Assembly: GCA_018340805.1 (NCBI GenBank)
Contig: JACMZG010000008.1
Span: 11,567,278 to 11,631,277 of the forward strand
Direction: 5' to 3'
Length of the DNA stretch: 64,000 nt
Source: Microvelia longipes
Lineage: Eukaryota; Arthropoda; Insecta; Hemiptera; Veliidae
Below are positions 34,100 through 44,734 of the stretch, one piece after another (position 1 is the first letter of the stretch; every line of letters starts with the position of its first letter). A model generated the notes under the pieces. It ran no database searches and had not been told where the DNA came from. It was given only the letters and a program-made list of their open reading frames with translations. Made by a program: the position numbers and the translations under genes.

Positions 34100-34598
34100 T
34101 ACTAGTGAAAGTATCTTAGAAGGTTACAGTGACGCTGATCTTGGAGGTGATTCTTCTTCTGGAAGATCAACAACTGGGGTTGTTTGTAAATACGCTGGCG
34201 CTGTAATTTCCTGGTTAAGTCAGAGGCAAACGTCTGTAGCTATATCTACGACCGAAGCTGAAGTAGTAGCTGCTAGCGAAGCTTGCAGAGAGATGATTTG
34301 GCTCAAGAGACTTTTGCATGAAATTACCAACCTAAGCAGCTTTCCAGTTCTCTTTGTTGATAATGAAGCCGCTATAAAATTGGCAAACAATCCTGAGCTT
34401 CATCGTCGAACAAAACATATCCACATTCGGCACTTCTTCGTACAGGAATGTGTTCAACATGGATATTTGAATATTAATAGAATCTCAACAGAAGACCAAT
34501 TAGCTGATGTATTAACCAAGCCTCTACATAAACCACGTATGGTTTCTCTTCTAGCTCAACTTGGACAAAACAGTCTATTGAAAGAGGGAAAGTGTTGA
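34100..34598 (+). pseudogene. copia RNase H, C-terminal part of Pol
   Basis: GYSDADLGGDSSSGRSTTG, TTEAEVVAASEACRE, FVDNEAAIKLANNPELHRRT and KHIHIRHFF with EDQLADVLTKPL give the copia RNase H core, including the D, E, D residues. From 34293 the frame is open to the stop at 34596-34598, which overlaps the first bases of the 3' LTR. Confidence 0.94.
34581..34592 (+). other. Polypurine tract
   Basis: AAAGAGGGAAAG directly before the 3' LTR, the expected plus-strand primer. Confidence 0.85.
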
Positions 34599-34750
34599 GT
34601 TTGTTATTTTATATATTTTACTTTCAATAATCTGTCGTGTCAAGTTGTGTCAAATAGGTTCCATAATTTAATATCTTAATCTTGTATTCTGTACAATATA
34701 GTTTGTTATGTTCAAGTTGTATAAACTCTGCTAAGTGTTATTTTTCAACT
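34593..34750 (+). repeat. 3' LTR of the copia element
   Basis: Identical to the 5' LTR and followed by the target duplication CACAC. Confidence 0.96.
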
Positions 34751-34755
34751 CACAC

Positions 34756-36059
34756 AGAAAAAAGGAATATAACTAAAATCACTTTAAATTCATATAAATG
34801 GGTGAAACGGGTAATTATAATTAATTACCCATATCAGGCATATATATGACTGCATAATGACATTATTTCGGTTTTTTGGGTGAACACAATACTTCATTTA
34901 CACATTCATATTGTCACATCAATATTCATCCTACACGATTTTACTAGGTGAAGTAAAATAAATTTTAGGAAAAGTTAGTGAGTTTTTCCTGTATCGATTT
35001 AAGAAGAATTTGTTATGCAAACAATATAAGCTTTTTAAAGGATTGTGTGCATTACATAATATCCTTTATTTTTTTATTATACTTTGGTAAAAATGATAAA
35101 GGATTTCTAATTCTTTAAAATGTATATTAAAGTATACCTTAATATTGAATATTTTTGAAAATATATTTAATTCCAATATATTAGATACCAAAATAACTAT
35201 TACACAAATATTCCAGTAAATTTCGTAACCGAATTTTTCTCTAAAAGTAGTTACGCCCCAATTTATCTCAATTTTCATTTTTTTGGCCCATCTTTCTTTT
35301 TTACATAATTTATCTTGCAATTTAGTAGTGGGAATAGTGTTCCATATGAACTATATTTAAACTATATCCAAACTCTCTATTAAATGTTTAGACAATAAAT
35401 AACTCCATGAAATTAAGGACAAAGAAGCGTCTACTAAAGATAAAATCTGTTAACTATAAAGATAATGTATCTTGGATTCCTTAGCCAGTTACCTAATGCA
35501 AGCGTTAAGGTGAAAAACTAAGAGCAAGGGTCACCCATATTAAACTTAAGCGATTTAATATCAAAATTTACGATGACTTATTTAATGAGATGGAATAGAT
35601 TCACTCTGACCTTGTTTTGTATGCTAATTCCGTTTATTATAAAATTTTGTAATTTAAAACTAGATAGATGTAAAAGTTTAATGGGGAAATAAATTAGCAT
35701 TACTCTAATTATAAATTACTTAAGGTTTTTGTTTAAAAATAAATTATAATATTTGCACTGTTTTATTGGATTGTAAAATATTATTTTTTTTATAAGGCGA
35801 GTTGTTATAACTAAAGATTCTTGGGCTAGACTGCCGATCTAATTCCAAATTTAACTTAAATTGGCAACCTGGGAAGTTTGCGAAAATACCTGTCTTGCGT
35901 ATATGTATTGTGATGTTGTCTAATAAAAATGGGCAATCTTATATTCCCCTTTTGGATTCCTATTTCCCCTGATTTTTTAGAATTTTAATCAATAATCAAC
36001 TACAGAAGCACATAACCATGATAACAGCGGACTTCTGTTATCAGTCTTTCTAAGATATC
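34756..36059. other. AT-rich spacer downstream of copia
   Basis: No gene was recognised. The 84-codon minus frame 35066-35320 is Ile/Lys/Asn-rich with no family resemblance. Confidence 0.5.
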
Positions 36060-36104
36060 CTAAGTACTATTTTTAAAGTTGTCTGTCTGTATATGTGTGG
36101 GTGT

Positions 36105-36590
36105 AATTGTGTGTGGGGTGTAATTAAAGGTTGGCTCCTAACCAATCACCTGCACCACTGGATCAAATCCTCTGGCATGAGGCACAGTAAACTTATGTTA
36201 AAAGGACCCAGTCCCAACTTAACTTAGGACGTCCTCAGTCTAAATAGAAGGTACCTTAGAACAGTAACTGGACTGCTGACTGGTCACTGTCACCTCCGAA
36301 AACATCTCCATACCATTGGTATCTTTAAGGATAACCCAGTGTGTAGGCTCTGTGAATCGGAAACTGAAACTGCATCTCACATACTTCTGAGATCAAAGGT
36401 TCTCCAAATTTGGTAGCAGCATTCTCACCAAGTTTGACTCTACCAATAAATCACTGGTCAAAAAGATCCTAGACCTAGTCCGGGGAAAAGGATTATTCTG
36501 ACCTGGACCAATTGAGGGGATTGTACAATAGACTTCCAGTCGCAGTGAAACCAACTGCCAATCATCAATAATAAAAATAATAATAATAAT
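36105..36590 (+). mobile_element. 5'-truncated LINE (jockey-like) 3' end
   Basis: Flanked by a 12-bp target duplication ATGTGTGGGTGT (36093-36104 and 36591-36602) and ending in an AAT-repeat tail. It encodes the end of a non-LTR Pol protein (see 36249-36416). The 5' truncation, variable-length duplication and tandem-repeat tail are typical of LINE integration. Confidence 0.85.
36249..36416 (+). pseudogene. C-terminal fragment of LINE ORF2
   Basis: The frame reads RYLRTVTGLLTGHCHLRKHL, then HTIGIFKDNPVCRLCESETE and TASHILLRS, closing at TAG 36414-36416. LRTVTGLLTGHC...CRxC...ETxxHIL is the conserved Cys/His tail after RNase H in jockey-like non-LTR elements. A TAG upstream at 36205-36207 and weak resemblance before it show decay. 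Confidence 0.82.
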
Positions 36591-37017
36591 ATGTGTGGGT
36601 GTGTGTGTGTCTGTTATCATTGCTGCTTCTATTCTATTTATGCTAGAGAATTGAAACATTGTACAAAAATCAGTCTATATGCTTAGTTGTGCTATTCGGA
36701 AAATATTTTTTATAACGCATAAACCCGCAAAAATTACTCAGCAAAAATTTTGAAAAATAATACGCGAAATAACGTAGCGATCGGGTTGAGATTAGATACG
36801 CTTATAGCCATGTATAAGACTAACATATGTGCAAAGTTTCATCTCATCATCACCATATATTCAATTTTCATCAAATGGATTGTCTATACGTTTTTAAAAA
36901 CATCGAAAAATAATCCAATTAATTTGAAATTCGGTACAATTTTTTTTTTTCTATACGTAATAGATAAGTGCAACAAGTTACATTTCAATGCGACTAGTAT
37001 ATCCATGATTTTTGTTG

Positions 37018-37080
37018 GATCATAAAAGTTAAGCAGCATCGAGAGTGGTCAGTGCCTGGAAGGGTGATCACTGGGAATGA
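37018..37080 (+). promoter_or_regulatory. 5S rRNA-like module, copy F
   Basis: GATCATAAAAGTTAAGCAGC, then ATCGAGAGTGGTCAGTGCCT and GGGTGATCACTGGGAATGAA give one of the best matches to the 5S control region. Confidence 0.72.
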
Positions 37081-37309
37081 AACGTATGTATTTACTATCT
37101 GAGGACGAGCAAAGCAAGTCTGAAGTAGGGAGGATGAGCAATCGAATCCTATATAATGAGGAAAAGATCCGAGGTACCCCGTACCCGATTTTTTAAAAAT
37201 GGATGTAAAATTTGGAGTTATGTTGCTCGCTTGAAGGCAAAAATCAGGACAGCATTCAATCAAGATTTATTTTTAATCTTGATTATCAGCATTTATTGAA
37301 ATTTATTTT

Positions 37310-38180
37310 TAGGTAACGAATAACACTTCTTTACTTGGATATGTTGTTTGAAAATATTGTTTATCTTCAAAGATTGACAAGATATTCATTACTCCTGAAC
37401 CAAGGATCTTGAATAAAGGGGATGACACACTTTTAGTCGATTTGCCATACACAAAAGTGACCCCATCGAAAACCAAAAAATAGAGAGAATTCAACACGAA
37501 ACACACGTCAAAAACCAACTGCACATGCTTGGTACAAACTGCGCATGCTTACAATTCTCATAACAGCCCAGGTCTTAAAATTTAGAGAAAAACTTACCTC
37601 TCAATGGTTTCCCATTGTTTATTGCTTGAGAAGGTTATAACGCTTAAATTATCACTCACTGAAGTAGCAAAGTATAGTCCAAAATTTAAAATTAAATAAG
37701 CACAAATGACTTAACAAGCACCACAAATGTAACAATTACGAGAAGCACAGAAAAAAGTTGAGAAGTAAACTCGACAACCTTGCTACATAATCCTGCGTTT
37801 GGCGCCTTTTTCCATTATAACCATGAGGAAGGTAAGTTTGCTCCTATTTCTCTATCTCTTACGCTTCCATGGGGAAATGTTTCTTTATTGCGTCATCCCT
37901 TTTATTCAAGACCCTTGTCCTGAACAGATAATAAATAAAACTTATTTCGCCCTACTTTTAAATGTATTTTTAACTAAACATTGTCCAAAATCGGTTACGA
38001 TATACCTTAAAACTATTTAATTAGAACGCGTAATCCTTCTTCACTTGGATAATATGTTGTTTGGAAATATTGTTTATCTTCAGAGATTGACAAAAGATTT
38101 AATACTCCTGGACAGATAATAAAGCTTATTTTGCCTTACTTGTAAATGTATTTTTAATTCGACAATGTCAAAAATCAGTT
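37310..38180. repeat. Tandem duplication, one copy holding a hAT MITE
   Basis: 37310-37400 plus 37918-38010 equals, with a few changes, 38034-38180 (shared TTGTTTATCTTCAGAGATTG-like and TAAATGTATTTTTAA segments). The right unit reads ACTCCTGGACAGATAAT continuously. In the left unit the same site is split by the MITE with duplication of TCCTGAAC. Confidence 0.85.
37401..37917 (+). mobile_element. hAT-like MITE, copy 2 (517 bp)
   Basis: TIRs CAAGGATCTTGAATAAAGGG and CCTTTTATTCAAGACCCTTG, 8-bp duplication TCCTGAAC on both sides (37393-37400, 37918-37925). About 85-90% similar by eye to copy 1 at 8532-9046 over the whole length. No transposase. Confidence 0.92.
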
Positions 38181-38636
38181 AGGAGGTACCTCAGATTTTT
38201 TTTGTTATATAAAAACCTGCCTCATCTATAATTTCTCCTACCTTTTGTTAAAACTGTTAATGTGGTATCAACGTTTACCTGTATTTGAGTCTTTGTAGTT
38301 AGAAACAAATTTGCAACGAGTACATTACACATTCAGGCAGACCGGACCTACAAATATTAAAATGTATGCCCTTTCAACATGTACCACTTTTACTCCTATT
38401 GAGGACGGCTTCCTCCAGGCTATGTATGGTTTATAGCCAAATATATTTGTTCTAACTTATAATTATTTTAAAACAATATAATTCATTTTAAACAATTACT
38501 AACAAAAAGAATTTACTTAATTAAATTTATTAGTTTACCTAAGGATACGCTTCTACCTAACCTTGATACTCTCATTACACACCGCAATTCATTTGTCTTC
38601 AACGAATGAAATTACCCAATAGGTCAATTCTCTTAC
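38181..38636. other. Spacer
   Basis: No gene was recognised. This would be intronic if the neighbouring exon-like segment is real. Confidence 0.4.
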
Positions 38637-38797
38637 CGGACAACTCAAATCTGACCTTTCCATTATTTCCCTTAAACGGAGAATGAAGATCCACAAGTAA
38701 TCATCATAATTCATCATATCTAAGTCCGTAGTTTCATACTTAGTTTGGTTAAAGTTGTACTTTACTGCATCTTTGTATTTTATAACTTTAATTACAG
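38637..38797 (-). CDS. Candidate internal exon, unknown product
   Basis: On the minus strand an acceptor-like CATCATTCCCGGACAG precedes 161 bp that end at TGTCCG|GTAAGA, a strong donor. One frame is open throughout and extends beyond both sites. It reads AVIKVIKYKDAVKYNFNQ, TTDLDMMNYDDYLWIF and ILRLREIMERSDLSCP; the balance of charged and aromatic residues looks coding. No family is recognised. It could be an exon of a gene whose other exons lie outside the window, or a captured fragment. Confidence 0.35.
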
Positions 38798-39082
38798 CTG
38801 TCCGGGAATGATGTGGCGTGATGAAGAACAATTACTTATTTTTGTTTTACTTAAGTTTTGTAATTTTTTTTAATGTTAGAAATATTAAATTTAATATTTA
38901 AACGCTTTTAGTACTGTATGAGTTGTATTTTTAAACAATTGTCCTTCCTAGTCGTTTTTGCTTAATAGTTAAGGTAGTAATTTTATTTTATTTGGTATTT
39001 ATTGGATATTGTTTTAATCATGTAAAAGTTATCCTTTAAAGTATATATGAAAACAGTTTAGGATTTCATGTCGAACAACTGC

Positions 39083-39599
39083 ATATCAATAAAATTAATG
39101 AAGACTTCAGTCTTTTTTTATTAAAATGTATTGAAAATAAATTGACGAAGAGCTTTCGCCCAGGGATCCTGAGCTTCTTCAATTCTTTAAAATGACTTAT
39201 CGGAATACCTCCTATTGCTGCTAATGATACTGACCGACCGAATAACTTACCTACTTACCACTCTTTTACCTAACCCTACATACCAAATTAAAAACTTATT
39301 TAAAAAATATTATCTAATTTAATACTATTATACATCTATTATAAATATAATATCAGACTATATTTAGTATAATGTTATCTTAAAATCTTAATTTTTCCTT
39401 TACTCTTTTTGTAATTTCATCTAACATTTATTTACTAAGTTAGACACGTGACACAAAACATTAAAATTTTATTAATTTTCAAACTTTCTCATTTTTAAGA
39501 ACTGAAGAAGCAGGATCCCTGGGCGAAAGCTCTTCGTCTATTTATTTTTAATAAATTTTAATAAAAAAGGACTGAAATCTTCATTAATTTAATTGATAT
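39083..39599. mobile_element. Element with inverted repeats of about 110 bp
   Basis: The left arm (AATTAATGAAGACTTCAGTC ... GACGAAGAGCTTTCGCCCAG, GGATCCTGAGCTTCTTCA) is mirrored by the right arm (GAAGAAGCAGGATCCCTGGG, CGAAAGCTCTTCGTC ... CTTCATTAATTTAATTGATA). The interior is AT-rich and non-coding. The phrase CGAAAGCTCTTCG recalls ends of some Penelope-like elements, but that is only a resemblance. Confidence 0.8.
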
Positions 39600-40079
39600 T
39601 ACAATTTATAACTGTATACAAATGCTCTAACAACTGCATAGAAGAAAAATGATAGTAATGGTAATTAGAGAGAGGTGATAGATCACCTAGCAAGTAGTCC
39701 ACGTCGTTGGGCCCTTATTGTTAACTCTCTTAGATAGAAGATACCACAGATGGTATAACGTACGTTACATACATAAGATACCTCATAACTCCAAGCGAAG
39801 CTGTTCCATGTATAAATCCATAGTAAAGCCGTAACCCTACGACAAGTTTCTGTTGTTTGAATTAGAAACAACACGTGTTCCAATGCAGGGCTATGTTTTC
39901 CTGCACTTGAAAACATAAACCAGAAACATATATTGAATACATAAATACATTTAAGGGTCCTAAATTTTGCACAAACCTAGGTTCATTTAGGGTTAGGGAT
40001 CTTTTACGAGTACCTCGAAACGTTCCATTCGAGGAGGTAACATGGAAGGATCCATTCTTCGCATGGATGATGAATATTG
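39600..40079. other. Spacer with one protein-like minus-strand frame
   Basis: The minus frame 39916-39683 (MFSSAGKHSPALEHVLF ... RELTIRAQRRGLLAR) has a GC content above its surroundings but no family resemblance and no splice context. I do not call it a gene. Confidence 0.3.
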
Positions 40080-40280
40080 ACACAAATGTTATTCTTATTA
40101 ACTGCTACATGCGTGCCAAATTTCAAATTGATGGCAACATTTTTCCGCGTTTTGTGATTTTCGAAATGGTTGTATATTCTGAGCACGAGTGATATGAGTC
40201 CAAAGCAGGGAGGATGACCGTAGCGAATCCGATGTGACGAGAAAAAGTTCCGAGGTACTCCGTACCAGTTTTTAGTACTT
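40080..40280. repeat. Rearranged fragments of the 5S-module repeat
   Basis: 40080-40160 reads on the minus strand as the repeat's middle (CATGTAGCAGTTAATAAGAA). 40160-40280 is the plus-strand tail (GGGAGGATGACCGTAGCGAA, GAGGTACTCCGTACC). The two pieces face opposite ways, so the copy is rearranged. Confidence 0.65.
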
Positions 40281-40490
40281 TTTTTCTTTTTTTCTTTTTT
40301 CTGTAGTTTTTTTCAGTGTATTTTTTTCCTGTACTTTTTTTCATGAAGTTTTTTTCCGTATGATTTTTTTCGGTGTATTTTTTTTCCGTGTACTTTTTTT
40401 TCCGTGTACTTTTTTCCGGGTACTTTTTTCCCGTGTACTTTTTTCCTGTACTTTTTTTCCTGTAATTTTTCCCGTGTACTCATTTCTGGA
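40281..40490. repeat. Pyrimidine-rich minisatellite
   Basis: About ten variants of a 20-bp unit like TTTTTTTCCGTGTACTT. Lys-rich frames on the minus strand and Phe-rich ones on the plus strand are by-products. Confidence 0.9.
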
Positions 40491-40834
40491 TACCCATACA
40501 AACACACACCTCTTATGGGAGAACATATCTATCATGCACCCTACAAACGGCAGGTGTTTTTTAGTGATGTTACATTAAATCACATTATACAACACTAATG
40601 AAATAATTAAAAAATAATGCATTTGACACATAATTATTACAACTTTTTTAAAATTAATTAATTTAGTAATTTAATGTAACGATTACGTGAAATTGTAATT
40701 ATTATAAAAAATCTAAAAATTACGTCACCAATGTACATTTATGGTACCAAGCTTTTCTTTGGTTTATGTAAAAAGCTTTTGTATCTTCTCTCAATGTAAT
40801 TATCCCTTTAAATCCATAATAAAACTCTTCTCAA

Positions 40835-40945
40835 AAACAATATGCGCATGCTTACAATCATTACATTAAATGAACAGGCCATAAATTTAGTGGAAAAGTT
40901 ACCTCCCAATGATTTCCAATTATTTTCCTCTCTGAGAAGGTTATA
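40835..40945 (+). mobile_element. Fragment of the hAT-like MITE
   Basis: ATATGCGCATGCTTACAAT and GAGAAGGTTATAAACA match the interior of the copies at 8532 and 37401. Both TIRs are missing. Confidence 0.75.
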
Positions 40946-41072
40946 AACAAAAAGTAAAAAATAATATATTTTCTTTTTACAAATTTCCAAATTAAAATTG
41001 AGCTAATGTTGTTAGAATCATAAAGGGGTAGAGGTGGGGTGAACTTTTTGAAAGGGGGACTTACTAATCATG

Positions 41073-41086
41073 ATTATATATATATA

Positions 41087-41130
<44 letters not shown>
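41073..41130. repeat. (TA)n microsatellite
   Basis: About 58 bp with one phase slip. Confidence 0.97.
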
Positions 41131-41134
<4 letters not shown>

Positions 41135-41245
41135 AAAATGGTTGACGATAGTGTCGCCAACTCGACGACTGGACAGCAACACTAAACAAAGATCTCCCTT
41201 GCCCGCTAAACTAGAAAATTAAAAATGAGCAACAAATATCGTCAC

Positions 41246-41249
<4 letters not shown>

Positions 41250-41306
<57 letters not shown>

Positions 41307-41312
41307 TATATT
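41250..41312. repeat. (TA)n microsatellite
   Basis: About 63 bp with one phase slip. It is separated from the previous array by 119 bp of non-repeated sequence. Confidence 0.97.
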
Positions 41313-41435
41313 GAAAATTAAAATTCGCTTACATTGTGTTAGATCTTTATTCGAGATCCTAACCCAAACAGCTGCCCCGTCTTTAAAAATAATTTTTAAT
41401 TTTTCCTTTGTGTTAGTTTGGTCTAGTTAGCTTCT

Positions 41436-42272
41436 TATAGATAATATTACTAGAGAGGCCCTACTGTTTAAATTTGAAACGACAAAAAAGTAACCTGAAT
41501 GCATGTGATTATTATTATAATCAGATAATAGTTATTTATGCACCAAGAAGGTAAAGTATGTTATTATTTCCCTGAGCAGTTAATTGGTCCCTAAAGGGTA
41601 AGCCGAGGGAACCAAAGTATTTAACTCCTAAAGCAAAGCCGAGAGAGTTATGATAATGAACTCCTGAGGCGAAGCCGAAGAAGGTAATTGCGAGAAGGAA
41701 ATTGCATTTTACTTCCAAGGTGTATACACCAGATGTTGATTTTATTTGAATACGTTTTGTTGTATTTTATACTATTTTTTTGGGGTTGGACCCCCATATA
41801 AATTTAGGGGGTACTGCCTCCAAAAAATATTGCTCCAAACTACTTATTTTGACCTGAAACGGATTTTGAGCCCATACATTTTTTTTGGTCGGCTCCCCCT
41901 TATAAATTTTGGTGGTGCAGCCCCCAGGAAAATTACTAAAATTGACTACCTGTATAAATTTAGACAATACCACTCCCCTAAAAAAGTGATATAATTGGCT
42001 CGGATAACCAATACTCCCAAGGGAGTGAAAAGTAACTTTTTCTCCCTTTAGAGTGAAAAGTGCTTTTTACTCCCTAAAAACTAATCAATAAACTTTACAT
42101 TATACACCGTCTGGAGATAAACATTTTATTAAATAACAAACCCCAAAGATTGTACAAAGGTTTTACATTGAGGTGCAATGAGGTTACATTGATCCTAGAA
42201 AAAATATTTAAAGTCTCTAAAAGTATTGCGATAGGGTATGGATATGCCCTTTCCAGTAATAATATCTCTATG
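41436..42272. mobile_element. TIR element related to the one at 48111 (long form)
   Basis: The left end ATAGATAATATTACTAGAGA and the right end CAGTAATAATATCTCTATG are inverted; the flanking body (TTTGAAACGACAAAAAAGTAA, GAGGTTACATTGA) matches the short copy at 48111-48425. The extra interior (41520-42060) holds three diverged direct repeats of about 100 bp (41765-41998, each around TATAAATTT and C-rich words). It also has a short CAAAGCCGAGAGAG / CGAAGCCGAAGAAGG repetition. No transposase frame. Confidence 0.65.
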
Positions 42273-42509
42273 TTTGACTAACGTGTCTTAAAAAACAATA
42301 AAACAGTCCAAAAACAGTTGCAGAAACCTGACAAAACATTAAAACTTTTCAAATAAATATACATTAATTCATGCTTTATATGTGTATGATATTCTTTTAG
42401 CAAATAATAATTTCAAAAAATACTCTTTTAAGAGTAAAAGGTTTCATAAAAAATTGCAAGCAATTTTTATACTTCATTTTATTTTTACACACATATTTAA
42501 ACTCATGTA

Positions 42510-42660
42510 TAGTACAAGACACTGCTAAAATCAGTTGACAGCGTGGGAAAATAATGCGAGGAAGCCAATTAGGTTATTCCTGGATGTTAAACCACGCCCT
42601 CATTTTCAAATCAGGCCAACCTTATTGGTTCCTCAACCCTCAACACTAATAAGGTTTTTA
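42510..42660 (+). mobile_element. Half-copy of the palindromic MITE at 24171
   Basis: GACACTGCTAAAATCAGTTG, CAGCGTGGGAAAATAATG and ACCTTATTGGTTCCTCAACC correspond to that element; the second TIR is incomplete. Confidence 0.65.
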
Positions 42661-43201
42661 GGAATTATACTAACATAAAATTTAAACATGATGGCTAAAT
42701 GTGAGCGTTCTAGATAAAATAACCATCTCTGGTAAAGAAACTAAATACTAAAAGTATAATTAGAGAAAAACCAAAGCAGAAGACTCAATTTCTCCAAAAG
42801 CCGCCATTTAATGAATCCGTTTGTTATCTGAGCTCTCTTTTGCCGTAAAAATCATTAAAGCCGTGCATTTCCCTTCGTCTCATATAGAAGTACACTTTTG
42901 TCAAGACAAAACTCTTTGTTTTCGAATTTTCTAGTTGGCAGCGCTAGTAGCAAACAATTTTATTGTATTTTAAATTTGAGGTTAAGATTAAATTTCATCT
43001 TTAATAGCACGCGCTAAACTAGAAGTAACTGAATATGTTAGTTCTTAGCAAATTTTCATTTTCAAAATTACGCTTGTGGTTTTTATAATTGTTTATGGAT
43101 TTGTACAAAAAAGTTTCCCTGCATACCAAATTTCTAATGTCAATTGCTGGAAGAGATTGCAAATTTTAAGGTGTGAATCAATGAGTGAGTGTAAACTTTA
43201 A
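42661..43201. other. Spacer
   Basis: No gene was recognised. Confidence 0.4.
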
Positions 43202-43401
43202 GGCCCGTATTCAAAGACATTTTCCTTAAGAGACCCTTAAGGAGAATGTTAGGAAAATGTTAGGAAGATGTTTATAAGCCACGAAAACCATGTTTTTCCC
43301 CACTTTTAAACATGGGAACGATCATTTAAATTTCGTGGCTTAAAATTCTCCTTAAGGAACCCTTAAGGAGAATGTTAGGAAAATGTCTTTGAATACGGGC
43401 C
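43202..43401. mobile_element. Harbinger-like MITE, 200 bp, TSD TAA
   Basis: TIRs GGCCCGTATTCAAAGACATT and AATGTCTTTGAATACGGGCC are perfect inverses, flanked by TAA on both sides (43199-43201, 43402-43404). Inside, CCTTAAGG-type words form a second nested inverted repeat around GCCACGAAA. Non-coding. Confidence 0.88.
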
Positions 43402-43404
43402 TAA

Positions 43405-44734
43405 GGCTTCATATCTAATTAACTAATGACATGGTAAAGAAATTAAATTTATTATGATGGATCAACTTATCATAATCTTATAGCTGAAACCAATGATGTA
43501 TTTTATAATGATCTAATTATAGTTTCGAAGACGAAAAATAGATGCTTGCGTAAAGGATAGTAGGCCATTGACTACCATCCTATACTATACCATGCTATCT
43601 TACACCATGCTAGAAGGAGCTTTGATTGCTAAGCTCTCAGCTCTCAGATTTGGAAATACGTAAACTATGACATTTACAAAACTACTAATACGACAAGGAC
43701 AACAAATATATAGTAACGAAGCAGACAGAGAGGTGCGGGTTCGTGATACGGCCGTGGAGTAACACAGAGGCTTATTTTTTCTCTCGAAAAACTGTTTATC
43801 TTTTCGTATCAATTGCAAAAGTGTTCATTATATTTGTTCGTCAGTTCGCCGAAACTTGTTGGGGGGAAGGAATTAAATCGGTGCACTAAACTGCTTCAAA
43901 AAGGGTGAAGATAGAATAAACTAATACGTCCCTCAGCAAGGCTTTGCTCGTTGATTTTTGGCAATCTAAAATTAAACTGTCCTGAACCCAAAACTGTTAA
44001 CATAAATTTTTATTCAGATCCAAGACAATTAGTTAGATTGTATGCCTTGGGTCAAAGTCATGAAAAACAAAAGTCTATAGCTATACTTAATGTTAGTTGT
44101 GTGGTCTCTGAATTAATCTAATGAGGTTTGGGACATTGTTGCGACTACGTGTATTTACCTGATTAGTTATAAAATTTAATCCCCCTATCCACCCATCCAA
44201 AGAACTCTGTCCTGAAGAAGTCTTCCAAAGAACCTTGTGATCACCGATTTTATCATGAAAATTCGCTGTAATGAGAAGAATAAAAATTGATGACTCACTA
44301 GGTCAGGGGTGAAAAGCTTATAGATTTTGTATAATCATAAGTAGGTGTCAGAATTATTGAAAAACAATAAATTTTGGGATGATGTAGGAAATAAGTTAAC
44401 CATTGTAAGTAGGCAGTAAAGAGGTGTTATTAATCGCTCAATGCTTGTTGACCTTATACCCATTTGGGCTTTTTCAGAAAAGTTTTGACCTTCATTTGTT
44501 GACCTTTAACCTAAGAAGCAACATGTGTTCATAAATGACTAATATTTTATTTGAGTTCAAATTATGGGGGTTTATTTAATGCTATTCTTGAGTACAGGAA
44601 AAAACAGGTACAGGGTATTTCGGTACTTTCCCTTACAACTTTGCAATCGCTTCGTTCGGTCTCAGAATGTGATGATTGTCCATAACTTATGATGGTATCG
44701 CTTCATTATCGGTACGCTTAATAAGTAATTTACA
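43405..44734. other. Spacer
   Basis: No gene is supported. A 72-codon minus frame (43600-43818) has no clear homologue. About 44605-44670 (AGGGTATTTCGGTACTTTCC ... AATCGCTTCGTTCGG) is a minus-strand tail fragment of the 5S-module repeat next to plus-strand copy G. Confidence 0.45.

Larger units (their letters stand above)
30359..34750 (+). mobile_element. Ty1/copia LTR retrotransposon, complete but disrupted
   Basis: Two identical 158-bp LTRs, a 5-bp target duplication CACAC (30354-30358 and 34751-34755), a copia-type primer site and a polypurine tract enclose gag, protease, integrase, reverse transcriptase and RNase H in the Ty1/copia order. Integrase precedes reverse transcriptase, which separates it from Ty3 and BEL types. 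The length of 4.39 kb is slightly short for the class. Stops and frameshifts break the polyprotein at several places, so this copy cannot encode a full product, yet its LTRs have not diverged. Confidence 0.97.
36060..37196 (+). repeat. 5S-module repeat, copy F, interrupted by a LINE 3' end
   Basis: The TG-rich block (GTCTGTCTGTATATGTGTG) is split by the insertion 36105-36590. The repeat resumes with GTTATCATTGCTGCTTCTAT and continues through CATGTATAAGACTAACATAT to the 5S-like module (37018-37080) and the right end ACCCCGTACCCGATTTTTTA. Confidence 0.85.

Noticed and set aside
30359..34750. Endogenous retrovirus with env
   Set aside because: Integrase precedes reverse transcriptase and no env-like frame lies before the 3' LTR; this is Ty1/copia.
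39683..39916. 77-codon minus-strand gene
   Set aside because: Protein-like in places but no splice sites, homologue or second copy; left as spacer.
40313..40535. Lys-rich nuclear-type proteins on the minus strand
   Set aside because: Direct translation of a pyrimidine-rich 20-bp minisatellite.
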